From contig CAZDVZ010000048.1 of assembly GCA_964509125.1 (NCBI GenBank), forward strand, positions 1-11,705: a stretch of DNA of 11,705 bases, given 5' to 3'. Origin of the DNA: SIG653 sp964509125. GTDB lineage: Bacteria; Bacillota; Clostridia; Oscillospirales; CAG-382. This document shows, in pieces, positions 1-6,400 of the stretch; the first letter of the stretch is position 1, and each line of letters begins with the position of its first letter. The notes beneath the pieces were generated by a model. It was not told the DNA's origin. It saw only the letters and a list, made by a program, of their open reading frames with translations, and did no database searches. Made by a program: the position numbers and the translations under genes.

Positions 1-54
1 TTATTGCATAAATGCATACTTATAAATTATATTCAACATGAAAATACCAATTTT

Positions 55-83
55 AATATAGCATAAAACATAAAAAATAGCAA
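55..83 (-). promoter_or_regulatory. Possible leftward promoter for a gene off the left edge
   Basis: Read on the minus strand there is a TTGCTA -35-like box (78-83), a 17-bp spacer and a TATATT -10 box (55-60). The -10 is preceded by TG one base upstream, giving an extended -10 (TGCTATATT). Transcription would start near position 48 and leave the window to the left, so its gene cannot be seen. The -35 matches consensus at only four of six bases and the region is very AT-rich, so this may be chance. Confidence 0.35.
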
Positions 84-156
84 GTCTTTTAAACGATAAA
101 TAATGATGCAAATATTTTATAGTGAATTCTCAAATTACGCAGAAAAAGAAAATGTA

Positions 157-185
157 TTGACAAAAAGCATATTTCATTGTATAAT
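157..185 (+). promoter_or_regulatory. Perfect consensus SigA promoter of the lipoprotein gene
   Basis: TTGACA at 157-162 and TATAAT at 180-185 are separated by exactly 17 bp, a perfect match to the housekeeping sigma-factor consensus. Transcription should begin near 192, giving a leader of roughly 26 nt. A GGAGGA ribosome binding site (205-210) lies 7 nt before the ATG at 218. I see no clear operator overlapping it, so strong constitutive expression is the simplest reading. Confidence 0.85.
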
Positions 186-217
186 TGACATACTAAAGTA
201 ATTTGGAGGAAAAGTAA

Positions 218-1153
218 ATGAAAAAAATTCTCGCGCTATTTCTTATTACGCTCATGCTTTTATCGTTTGTTTCCTGTAACACAAAAACATCGTCCGATAG
301 TGATGATGAAACATCTTCGTCACAAAGCGAATCCGATAACAATTCCGAAAACGATGACAATTCCGAATCCGATGACAATTCCGAAAACGATGAAAATAAT
401 GAAATTTCATTTACCGGTGTTGTAGCGGTGGATAATGATGAATGCACGATTAAAATTACAGAAATTGATCCGGATAATATGTGGGGATACACACTAAAAG
501 CAGAACTTGAAAACAAGTCCGTTGACAAAACATATATGTTTTCCGTAGATAGCGCCTCAATCAACGGTGTTCAATGTGATCCATTCTTCGCAACTGAGGT
601 TGCTTCCGGCAAAAAAGCGAATGAAAGCATAAGCTTTACGTTAGATGATTTTGAAGAGATTGGTGATTTTACTGATATCGAATTAACTTTCTGCGTTTAT
701 GATAGTAACGATTGGGATGCAGAATATGTTGCAAAAGAAACACTCCACATCTATCCTTACGGAGAAGATAAGGCGGTACAATTTGTTAGAAGTCCGGGAG
801 CATCCGACAACGTAATCGTTGACAATGAGTATGTTACGGTTATTGTAACAGGCTACGAAGAAGATGAAATTTGCGGTTATACTGTAAAACTGTTTCTGTT
901 GAATAAAAGCGACAAAAACATTATGATTAGTGCCGAAGAAGTATCTGTAAACGGTTACATGGCTGATCCCTTTTATGCAGAATATGTTGCTGCAGGTAAA
1001 TGTGCTTTTGGCTCAATGGCTTGGTTAGATTCAACATTGGAAGAAAACGGCATAACGGATATTGAAGAAATTGAATTTAAACTTCTCGCTTATAACTACA
1101 ACGATTGGGCGAGTGATCATTTAGCCAACGAGACTATTACTTTAAATCCGTAA
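218..1153 (+). CDS. Lipoprotein with acidic linker and two copies of one domain
   Basis: This is a predicted secreted, lipid-anchored protein of 311 residues; its function is not recognised. The N-terminus is a lipoprotein signal peptide: two lysines, a hydrophobic stretch and the lipobox FVSC, with Cys20 as the anchor. Residues 21-62 form a low-complexity linker of Ser, Asp, Asn and Glu, probably an extended spacer away from the membrane or through the wall. Two similar domains follow, about 69-180 and 198-311. Both contain a GYT motif (90-92, 220-222), then an asparagine-lysine pair, an NG dipeptide, a DPF motif (121-123, 250-252) and an A-x-GK motif, then a NDW motif (164-166, 295-297) and a KET/NET motif near the end. 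The alternating hydrophobic pattern suggests beta-sandwich folds, possibly for binding or adhesion, but this is inference. The start is fixed by the GGAGGA site 7 nt upstream. The gene stands alone between its own promoter and terminator. Confidence 0.9.
   Translation: MKKILALFLITLMLLSFVSCNTKTSSDSDDETSSSQSESDNNSENDDNSESDDNSENDENNEISFTGVVAVDNDECTIKITEIDPDNMWGYTLKAELENKSVDKTYMFSVDSASINGVQCDPFFATEVASGKKANESISFTLDDFEEIGDFTDIELTFCVYDSNDWDAEYVAKETLHIYPYGEDKAVQFVRSPGASDNVIVDNEYVTVIVTGYEEDEICGYTVKLFLLNKSDKNIMISAEEVSVNGYMADPFYAEYVAAGKCAFGSMAWLDSTLEENGITDIEEIEFKLLAYNYNDWASDHLANETITLNP
335..397 (+). repeat. 18-bp tandem repeat inside the lipoprotein linker
   Basis: Three 18-bp units (335-352, 353-370, 371-388) and a half unit (389-397) lie head to tail in frame. 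Each reads GAT(A/G)ACAATTCCGAA followed by AAC or TCC. They encode the six-residue period D-N/D-N-S-E-N/S of the acidic linker. Near-identity at the DNA level points to recent expansion by slippage or unequal recombination, so the linker length may vary between strains. Confidence 0.85.
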
Positions 1154-1219
1154 TTTTTTATTTATCTTTACCCACCAATTTATCGTTTATTTTAGCTTTT
1201 AATCCAAGAAATACACATA

Positions 1220-1270
1220 GGGACTGTTGCAATGCGGAAAATCTTCCGCATTGCAACAGTCCCATTTTTT
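1220..1270 (+). terminator. Intrinsic terminator with a 20-bp perfect stem
   Basis: Bases 1220-1239 pair perfectly with 1244-1263 around a 4-nt loop (AATC), and six T residues follow at 1265-1270. This is an intrinsic terminator for the rightward lipoprotein gene, which stops 66 bp upstream. The stem is longer than terminators need. The last T of its tract is also the complement of the final A of the tRNA-Arg CCA end. In the leftward direction the same hairpin begins 6 nt beyond the tRNA but is not followed by a good T tract, so leftward termination is less certain. Confidence 0.85.
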
Positions 1271-1346
1271 GGCCTGCCCGACAGGATTCGAACCTGCGAC
1301 CTTGAGAGTCGGAGTCTCATGCGCTATCCAGCTGTGCCACGGACAG
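1270..1346 (-). tRNA. tRNA-Arg (anticodon CCG)
   Basis: The minus strand folds as a tRNA of 77 nt including an encoded CCA (1270-1272). The acceptor stem CTGTCCG/CGGGCAG is fully paired with one G-U, and the discriminator is G. The anticodon arm TGAGA-CTCCGAC-TCTCA places anticodon CCG at 1310-1312, reading the Arg codon CGG. The T arm GCAGG-TTCGAAT-CCTGT is normal with one G-U. The D stem GCAC/GCGC has an A-C mismatch at positions 12 and 23. It lies 35 bp downstream of the small membrane-protein gene on the same strand, and I see no convincing promoter of its own. It may be processed from the acyl-CoA synthetase transcript. Confidence 0.93.
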
Positions 1347-1381
1347 ATATTATTTATTATTACCATCTCCATCATATTTAC

Positions 1382-1798
1382 TTAATGATGAAATCTTTTT
1401 GCCATCTTATACTGAACAAAAATTTTCAGCCATTGAAAAAGTGTAACCAAAAGAAATGCGATAAATAAACATATTGTATAAATACACACGGGATAATCAT
1501 CATCAATACCTGAAAAATATATCCCAAAATCTAAAAGCAAAGACGATGCTACAGACGGCAAGAAATAATAAAGAAATTGAGATAAAAAAATCTCCGAAAG
1601 CATTACATTTTCACATTGAAATTTAACCCGATATGAATCTATATACAAAGGAATAAGATATGTTATAATAACGCATAAAATTGTTAAGATCTCATATTTG
1701 GGAAACAGAGATATTGAAAGATAAAACAAAATCATTTGAAATATTGAATATATTAGTTTGAATTTGGGTGTGTATAAAAATTTTGTCTTATCTTTCAT
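1382..1798 (-). CDS. Small four-helix membrane protein, function unknown
   Basis: The protein of 138 residues is very hydrophobic. Four membrane segments are visible at about 14-32, 36-54, 67-89 and 104-124, and the C-terminus is short and basic (KMAKRFHH). No family motif is recognised. The ATG lies 7 bp after the stop codon of the acyl-CoA synthetase gene on the same strand. The only ribosome-binding-like sequence is a weak AGGAT about 14 nt upstream, inside the end of that gene, so translation probably depends on coupling. That arrangement, the coherent membrane topology and a consistent reading frame support a real gene. Its role in relation to the synthetase is unknown. A tRNA-Arg gene follows 35 bp downstream. 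Confidence 0.62.
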   Translation of the reverse strand: MKDKTKFLYTPKFKLIYSIFQMILFYLSISLFPKYEILTILCVIITYLIPLYIDSYRVKFQCENVMLSEIFLSQFLYYFLPSVASSLLLDFGIYFSGIDDDYPVCIYTICLFIAFLLVTLFQWLKIFVQYKMAKRFHH

Positions 1799-1805
1799 AT
1801 CAAAA

Positions 1806-3458
1806 TCAATTATCCTGTTTTCTTATGGTATCTCTTTTAATTTTACCGCTTATGGTTTTAGGAAGTTGATCAACAAATTCAACAATGCGAGGATACTTAT
1901 ATGGAGCGGTAGAATGTTTTACATGGTTTTGGATTTCTTTTTTTAATTCTTCTGAAGGCGTATAACCTTTTGTCAAAACAATAGTCGCTTTAATAACTTG
2001 TCCTCTAACAGGATCCGGCGCACCGGTAACAGCGCATTCTAATACAGAAGGATGCGTCATAAGCGCACTTTCGACTTCAAAAGGTCCAATTCTATACCCC
2101 GAACTTTTAATAACATCATCAGAACGACCTTCAAACCAGTAATAACCGTCGTTATCTCTTCGTGCTGTATCGCCGGTATCATACCAATCGTTATAAAATG
2201 CTTTTGCGTTTGCATCAGGATCATCCATATAGCCTTTAAATAATCCGGTAGGATATAGCTTTGATAGATTTTTGATAACAATATGTCCAACAATACCATC
2301 TTCGCAAGATGTTCCATCGGGATTTACGATGTCTACATCAAAAATAGGCGATGGCTTACCTGTAGAGCCGGGTTTGATTTTAATTCCCGGATAATTTGCA
2401 AGTATAACAGGTGTTTCTGTTTGACCAAATCCCTCGGTAAGAGATAAACCCGTCAGTTCTTTAAATTTATTAAACACCTCAGGATTTAATGGTTCACCGG
2501 CTATTGAACATTGCTTTATAGATTTAAAACTATCGGGGTAATTTTGAAGATCTTCTTTTATCAAGAACCTATAAATCGTTGGAGGAGCACAAAAAGTTGT
2601 AAGTTGAAGCTCAGCCAATAAATTTAGCGTATTAACAGCATTAAATTTTTCGTTATCATATGCTACAATTACAGCTCCGCATATCCACTGACCATAGATC
2701 TTCCCCCAAGCAAATTTCGCCCATCCGGAATCAGACATAGTAAGATGTAATTTTCCGTCTTCAACTCTTTGCCAATATTTTGCAGTAAGAATATGTCCCG
2801 GAGGATAAGAATAATCATGAAGTATCATTTTGGGGAATCCCGTAGTTCCTGATGAAAAATATATAAGCATCTCATCAGTAAGCTCGTTGGGAATTCTTTC
2901 AAGCTCTGTAGAATATGTATAAGCTTCTTTTCTAAAATCTATAAAACCTGAAGGTACATTTTCACCTACAATAGCAACATGCTTTAATGTTTCACATTGT
3001 GGAAGAGCTTCAGCAATGCTATCAACAAGCTCTGCATCATCAACAGAAACTATCATTTTTACTTTCGCCTTATTGCATCGGTAAACAATATCCTTCTTTG
3101 TAAGTTGAAAAGTGGCGGGAATGGCAACAATCCCTGTTTTGTGAAGTGCCAAAAAGCAAAGCCAAGCTTCAGGTCTTTGCTTGCACATAAACATAACTCT
3201 ATCGCCCTTTTTAAGCCCTTTTGAAAGAAAAAAATTAGCAACTTGATTTGAAATACGTGTTAAATCTTTAAATGTGAATCTTTTTCTATTACCATCATCA
3301 TCGCACCACAAAAGCGCAAGCTTATTTTCGTCCTGCTCTCCCCATGCATCAACAACGTCATATGCAAAGTTAAATCCCTCAGGGACTTTAACTTTATAAT
3401 TCGCTTTAAAATCTTCGTATGAATCAAATTCAACTTTTTCTAAAAATTTCTCTATCAT
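1806..3458 (-). CDS. AMP-forming acyl-CoA synthetase (medium-chain/acetyl-CoA synthetase-like)
   Basis: This cytoplasmic enzyme of the ANL (AMP-binding) superfamily should activate a carboxylic acid with ATP to an acyl-adenylate and then transfer it to coenzyme A. All core motifs are present: the Ser/Thr/Gly-rich P-loop FSSGTTGFPK (201-210), GEPLN (321-325), TEGFGQTE (341-348), YDTGD (426-430), the hinge region GRSDDVIKSSGYRIG (444-458), and the C-terminal catalytic lysine Lys539 in PKTISGKIKR. The length of 550 residues and motif wording fit the medium-chain acyl-CoA synthetase/acetyl-CoA synthetase branch; the acid used cannot be read from sequence. The ATG at 3456-3458 has a GGTGAT ribosome binding site about 7 nt upstream and a good promoter (3493-3521). 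It is the first gene of a unit with the small membrane protein behind it. Confidence 0.92.
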   Translation of the reverse strand: MIEKFLEKVEFDSYEDFKANYKVKVPEGFNFAYDVVDAWGEQDENKLALLWCDDDGNRKRFTFKDLTRISNQVANFFLSKGLKKGDRVMFMCKQRPEAWLCFLALHKTGIVAIPATFQLTKKDIVYRCNKAKVKMIVSVDDAELVDSIAEALPQCETLKHVAIVGENVPSGFIDFRKEAYTYSTELERIPNELTDEMLIYFSSGTTGFPKMILHDYSYPPGHILTAKYWQRVEDGKLHLTMSDSGWAKFAWGKIYGQWICGAVIVAYDNEKFNAVNTLNLLAELQLTTFCAPPTIYRFLIKEDLQNYPDSFKSIKQCSIAGEPLNPEVFNKFKELTGLSLTEGFGQTETPVILANYPGIKIKPGSTGKPSPIFDVDIVNPDGTSCEDGIVGHIVIKNLSKLYPTGLFKGYMDDPDANAKAFYNDWYDTGDTARRDNDGYYWFEGRSDDVIKSSGYRIGPFEVESALMTHPSVLECAVTGAPDPVRGQVIKATIVLTKGYTPSEELKKEIQNHVKHSTAPYKYPRIVEFVDQLPKTISGKIKRDTIRKQDN

Positions 3459-3492
3459 AATACATCACCGCACTATTTGAAATATCCTTTTC

Positions 3493-3521
3493 ATTATACA
3501 CATTATAAATTTAAAAGTCAA
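3493..3521 (-). promoter_or_regulatory. SigA-type promoter of the acyl-CoA synthetase gene
   Basis: On the minus strand TTGACT (3516-3521), a 17-bp spacer and TATAAT (3493-3498) give eleven of twelve consensus matches. The expected start is near 3486, a leader of about 28 nt before the ATG at 3458. The box sequences and spacing closely match those of the Gfo/Idh gene promoter at 6271-6299. Confidence 0.8.
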
Positions 3522-3550
3522 TACCTTTCTAAACGGAAATTCTGACGTTC

Positions 3551-3585
3551 AAAAAATTGTAACACTTTCTTTTAAGAATTGTGTT
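3551..3585 (-). terminator. Probable terminator of the acyltransferase gene
   Basis: On the minus strand AACAC (3581-3585) can pair with GTGTT (3561-3565), and an inner TTCT/AGAA pairing extends the stem across a small internal loop. ACAATTTTTT follows. The stem is AT-rich and imperfect, but the six-T tract and the place, 30 bp after the acyltransferase stop and just before the next promoter, suit an intrinsic terminator. Confidence 0.5.
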
Positions 3586-3614
3586 ATTATAAAACATACT
3601 AATTGTATTTTATA

Positions 3615-4649
3615 TCACTTTCTCTTTTCAAGCTCTGAAATTTTGTTTGATATCAAACTTAAAGCGTACGCAAAAACCGTTGAAACAATAAATGTTGCAA
3701 TAAAATTTTTAGGTTCTTCAAACCAAAGATTGTTGGCACGATTCAACTTTATCAAAACATATTCAATTATAAAAATATGCGTTAAATAAATCTCAAAACT
3801 GATCATGCCAAAAAAGCTTAGGATACAAGAAAGGATTTTTGTTATCTTACACACCAGCTCCATAAAATAAGAAAAAACAACGCAGATAATTGGGGTCATC
3901 AGTCCAAAACCGTACCATGGCAAACCGTACGTAAATCCTGAATCTTTCCAATACATATTATTGTAACAGTGGAGTATGCACCCAAAGGCAAAAATAATTA
4001 TGAAAAAAAACGAGGTAAATATTTTCTCTTTTTTTTCGGGAGGATTTTTACAATATGCTCCGAAAAGCATTCCAAATGTCATTGGAATCAAACGAACATA
4101 CATTATCAGAGTTCGCGTTATTTCTCCGGCATCATTTTTTCTCATGAAAAAAACGCCAATTGATAATAATACAAAAAGAATTAAATTTGGAATAAACTTA
4201 TATTTAGCTTTATAAAAAAACAAAAATATTAATGGTGAACAAAGATAAAAAACTAAAAGCCCGCTGATAAACCAATTGAAATATTTACCGTATTCCAAAG
4301 TCCAATATCCGGTCAATGATAAATTTAAAAAGTAATCCTTAACTGTAAACCCTCCATTGGAATATTTCCACATACCCCAGGCAATTAAAAATAAGGCAAG
4401 TACGGGAATTACTCTCCCTAATCTTCTCCAAAAATAAGAAGGCAAGGCTTTTACAAAAGAAGTTTTTTCTGTTCTGTTGTAAAGAGAGAAATATAAACCG
4501 AAGCCCATGGTAAACATAAAAATATCAACGCCAATAGCACCGATTTTATACGGCTCTCCCATTAATTCAGTAAGATAATGATGCACAATTATAACAATTG
4601 CTGCAAACCCCATTAACGAGTTTCGATGTTTTGAAATTATATTGAACAT
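3615..4649 (-). CDS. Membrane acyltransferase, family 3 (OafA/YrhL-like)
   Basis: This integral membrane protein of 344 residues with about ten hydrophobic segments belongs to acyltransferase family 3, which moves acetyl or other acyl groups onto sugars, exopolysaccharides or wall components. Visible family marks are the N-terminal R-N-S-L-M-G segment (9-14) leading to His23-His24 at the end of the first helix, GVDIFMFTMGFGL (40-52), the basic loop RRLGRVIP (75-82) and the C-terminal SFEIYLTHIFI helix. No extra periplasmic SGNH domain is attached. I chose the ATG at 4647-4649, with GGTGG 5 nt upstream; a TTG at 4661 would put four residues inside that site. The gene diverges from the zinc-ribbon gene with 26 bp between start codons, so its promoter must lie inside that gene. 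The acyl acceptor cannot be told from context. Confidence 0.85.
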   Translation of the reverse strand: MFNIISKHRNSLMGFAAIVIIVHHYLTELMGEPYKIGAIGVDIFMFTMGFGLYFSLYNRTEKTSFVKALPSYFWRRLGRVIPVLALFLIAWGMWKYSNGGFTVKDYFLNLSLTGYWTLEYGKYFNWFISGLLVFYLCSPLIFLFFYKAKYKFIPNLILFVLLSIGVFFMRKNDAGEITRTLIMYVRLIPMTFGMLFGAYCKNPPEKKEKIFTSFFFIIIFAFGCILHCYNNMYWKDSGFTYGLPWYGFGLMTPIICVVFSYFMELVCKITKILSCILSFFGMISFEIYLTHIFIIEYVLIKLNRANNLWFEEPKNFIATFIVSTVFAYALSLISNKISELEKRK

Positions 4650-4675
4650 AACTACCACCAAAGAAAGGATTCAAA

Positions 4676-5035
4676 ATGTTTTTAATATTTGGAATATCAC
4701 AAAAAGAATGCGAAATAAATTACACTAAAAAAGTTAAATGTCCCATCTGCTCAAAAGAGCAGATTCCAAAAATATGGATGAAATATTCTTATTTTATGCT
4801 ATTCTTTATACCAATAATAAAGTGGAATAAAAAATACTTTATAACACTACCATGCTGCAACAAATTCACTGAACTTGATAATGTCGCAGGCAAAAAAGTT
4901 GAAAAAAACGAAGAAATAGACATATCACACCTTAATTTTGAAAAATGTGACAGCAAAAAGTATTGTATTAAATGCGGTTTTCAAACAAATGAAAATTATG
5001 AGTTCTGCCCTCATTGCGGAGAAAAGCTTTTATAA
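4676..5035 (+). CDS. Small zinc-ribbon protein
   Basis: This protein of 119 residues carries two cysteine clusters. The N-terminal part starts with the MFLIFGI segment, has a CPIC knuckle (22-25), a hydrophobic stretch (37-50, ending in FFIPIIKWN) and a Cys60-Cys61 pair. This layout matches, from memory, a family of small clostridial zinc-ribbon proteins of unknown role. A Lys/Glu-rich linker leads to a C-terminal ribbon with C97-x2-C100-G and C111-P-x-C114-G. The hydrophobic stretch is short and may be buried or membrane-associated; no signal peptide is seen. AAAGGA (4664-4669) lies 6 nt before the ATG. The gene diverges from the acyltransferase 26 bp away and ends at a hairpin (5041-5076). 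Zinc binding is inferred; function is unknown. Confidence 0.78.
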   Translation: MFLIFGISQKECEINYTKKVKCPICSKEQIPKIWMKYSYFMLFFIPIIKWNKKYFITLPCCNKFTELDNVAGKKVEKNEEIDISHLNFEKCDSKKYCIKCGFQTNENYEFCPHCGEKLL

Positions 5036-5040
5036 GACCT

Positions 5041-5076
5041 ATTAAGAATCCCCCGAAAAATCGGGGGATTCTTAAT
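5041..5076. terminator. 16-bp perfect hairpin between convergent genes
   Basis: Bases 5041-5056 pair perfectly with 5061-5076 around an AAAA loop (TTTT on the other strand); five consecutive C-G pairs form the core. It starts 6 bp after the zinc-ribbon stop and lies 14 bp from the stop of the leftward oxidoreductase gene. Neither side has a classic T run, but after the GC-rich core both strands read ATTCTTAAT, so it probably serves as a bidirectional terminator for the two genes. Confidence 0.75.
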
Positions 5077-5089
5077 GTATAAAACAAAA

Positions 5090-6229
5090 TTAAATCTCTG
5101 GAATTTTTATTTCAAGTTCTTTACCCGCTTCGGCAGACTTAACAATACCATCAATAATAGCTTGGTTAATCAAAATCTGGCTTGTTGGAACGGGAGCCGC
5201 TGTACCTTCCTTAACTGCATCTATAAATGAACGAAGTTTTTGATAGAAAAGTCCGCCGGGAACTTCTGCGCAAAGAGGAATCTTCATCTCAACTCTTGAA
5301 CCTGCAACATCTTTATACAGAGTCATAGGACCACCAACGGTACCATTCCAGCAATCTGTAGATGGAATTCTGAGCGCTCCTTCAGTGCCAAAAATAATTG
5401 TATCACCGGGAGTATCAACATGCATCGCCCAAGCAATTCTAAAATCTAAAATGATATCGCCCTCAAGACGAATAAAAGCGGCTGCAAAGTCATCAACACT
5501 AAATCTTGCAGCATCTGCCGGATTATTGTATTTGGGATTAGTTCCAAAAAAAGCGGACGTATATCCTGAAACTGTTAAGGGTTTCGGATAGCCGATAGCA
5601 TTAAGGACCATATCCAAAGAGTAACATCCTATATCGCCAAGAGCACCAATGCCTGCGGTCTTTTGCTCGATAAACGTGCTGTTGGGAATACCACGTCTTC
5701 TTCCGCCGCCTGTTTGGATATAATAAATTTTACCCAATTCACCCGATTCGCAGATCTCTTTAATTTTTTTCATGTTATTATCCATGCGAGGTTGGAAACC
5801 TATAGAAAGAAGCGCGTTGGATTTTTTTTCAGCTTTGCATACCTCAACAGCCTCATCAAGAGTTACTGTAAAAGGTTTTTCGAGAAGAACATTAACACCG
5901 TGTTCAAGTGCATAAATCGTACATTCAGCGTGTGTTGTATTATATGTACATACACAAACAGCATCAAGCTCCTCATTGTCAATGAGCTCTTTGTGAGAGG
6001 GATAAAGACGAACATTTTTTACGCCAAATCTCTCAAAGAAAGCTTCTGCCTTACCGGGAATCAAATCTGCACCGGCAACAATTTCCGCATCGGGACACTT
6101 AAGAAGCGAAGCTACATGAGCTTCTGCAATCCATCCTGTGCCAATGATTCCGAATTTAAGCTTTTTGTCGGTGGAAATTTTTTTCTCTTCTGTGGGAGCT
6201 GTAAATTGGCTTAATACTGCATCTGACAT
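5090..6229 (-). CDS. Gfo/Idh/MocA-family NAD(P)-dependent oxidoreductase
   Basis: This is a soluble dehydrogenase of 379 residues from the family that acts on sugars, inositols and related polyols or their derivatives. After an N-terminal extension of about 23 residues, the Rossmann fold opens with GIIGTGWIAEAH (27-38). The family EKP motif is at 117-119, where Lys118 is the usual catalytic lysine. The C-terminal alpha/beta domain carries GDIGCYSLD (198-206), the family's substrate-side motif, here with Tyr-Ser in place of the more usual His. The substrate cannot be named: no sugar transport or catabolic genes lie nearby. The ATG at 6227-6229 has a GGAGG site (6238-6242) 8 nt upstream; a TTG at 6245 would begin within that site. 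It is a single-gene unit with a promoter at 6271-6299 and a hairpin at its end. Confidence 0.9.
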   Translation of the reverse strand: MSDAVLSQFTAPTEEKKISTDKKLKFGIIGTGWIAEAHVASLLKCPDAEIVAGADLIPGKAEAFFERFGVKNVRLYPSHKELIDNEELDAVCVCTYNTTHAECTIYALEHGVNVLLEKPFTVTLDEAVEVCKAEKKSNALLSIGFQPRMDNNMKKIKEICESGELGKIYYIQTGGGRRRGIPNSTFIEQKTAGIGALGDIGCYSLDMVLNAIGYPKPLTVSGYTSAFFGTNPKYNNPADAARFSVDDFAAAFIRLEGDIILDFRIAWAMHVDTPGDTIIFGTEGALRIPSTDCWNGTVGGPMTLYKDVAGSRVEMKIPLCAEVPGGLFYQKLRSFIDAVKEGTAAPVPTSQILINQAIIDGIVKSAEAGKELEIKIPEI

Positions 6230-6270
6230 TTTTAAAACCTCCAAAATTTTAAAACATTTTTACCGTAGAC

Positions 6271-6299
6271 ATTATACCAATATAATCCTAAAAAGTCAA
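6271..6299 (-). promoter_or_regulatory. SigA-type promoter of the Gfo/Idh/MocA gene
   Basis: On the minus strand TTGACT (6294-6299), a 17-bp spacer and TATAAT (6271-6276) match consensus at eleven of twelve bases. A GG pair sits just before the -10. The expected start is near 6264, giving a leader of about 35 nt. It shows that this gene is transcribed separately from the carboxypeptidase gene upstream. Confidence 0.8.
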
Positions 6300-6400
6300 T
6301 GGGATTTTATAATTTTACGAAGTTTTTTTTGTTATTTATTTTACCAACAAATAGCAAAAATAAAACATTAAAAGCGATTTTTCTTTTTTCTTTTGATGTA

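Noticed and set aside
193..564. Open frame of 123 codons on the minus strand, rich in Ser and Leu
   Set aside because: It is the complement of the acidic repeat linker of the lipoprotein gene, with no ribosome binding site. The Ser/Leu bias comes from the repeat.
1232..1468. Open frame of 78 codons on the plus strand
   Set aside because: It is the antisense reading of the terminator, the tRNA-Arg gene and the end of the small membrane-protein gene. Its GLPDRIRTC-type sequence is the usual false translation of a tRNA complement.
2057..2317. Open frame inside the acyl-CoA synthetase gene on the same strand, which could suggest a frameshift
   Set aside because: The main frame is continuous through all motifs to Lys539, so there is no frameshift; the second frame is a shadow.
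4676..5035. Apparent loss of a zinc-ligand cysteine in the first ribbon (Leu58-Pro59-Cys60-Cys61 instead of CPxC)
   Set aside because: As I recall the family, a CC pair at this place with a KWN segment before it is normal, so it is not good evidence of decay.
5663..6214. Open frame of 183 codons on the plus strand
   Set aside because: It lies wholly antisense to the well-supported Gfo/Idh/MocA gene, has no ribosome binding site and shows no recognisable domain.
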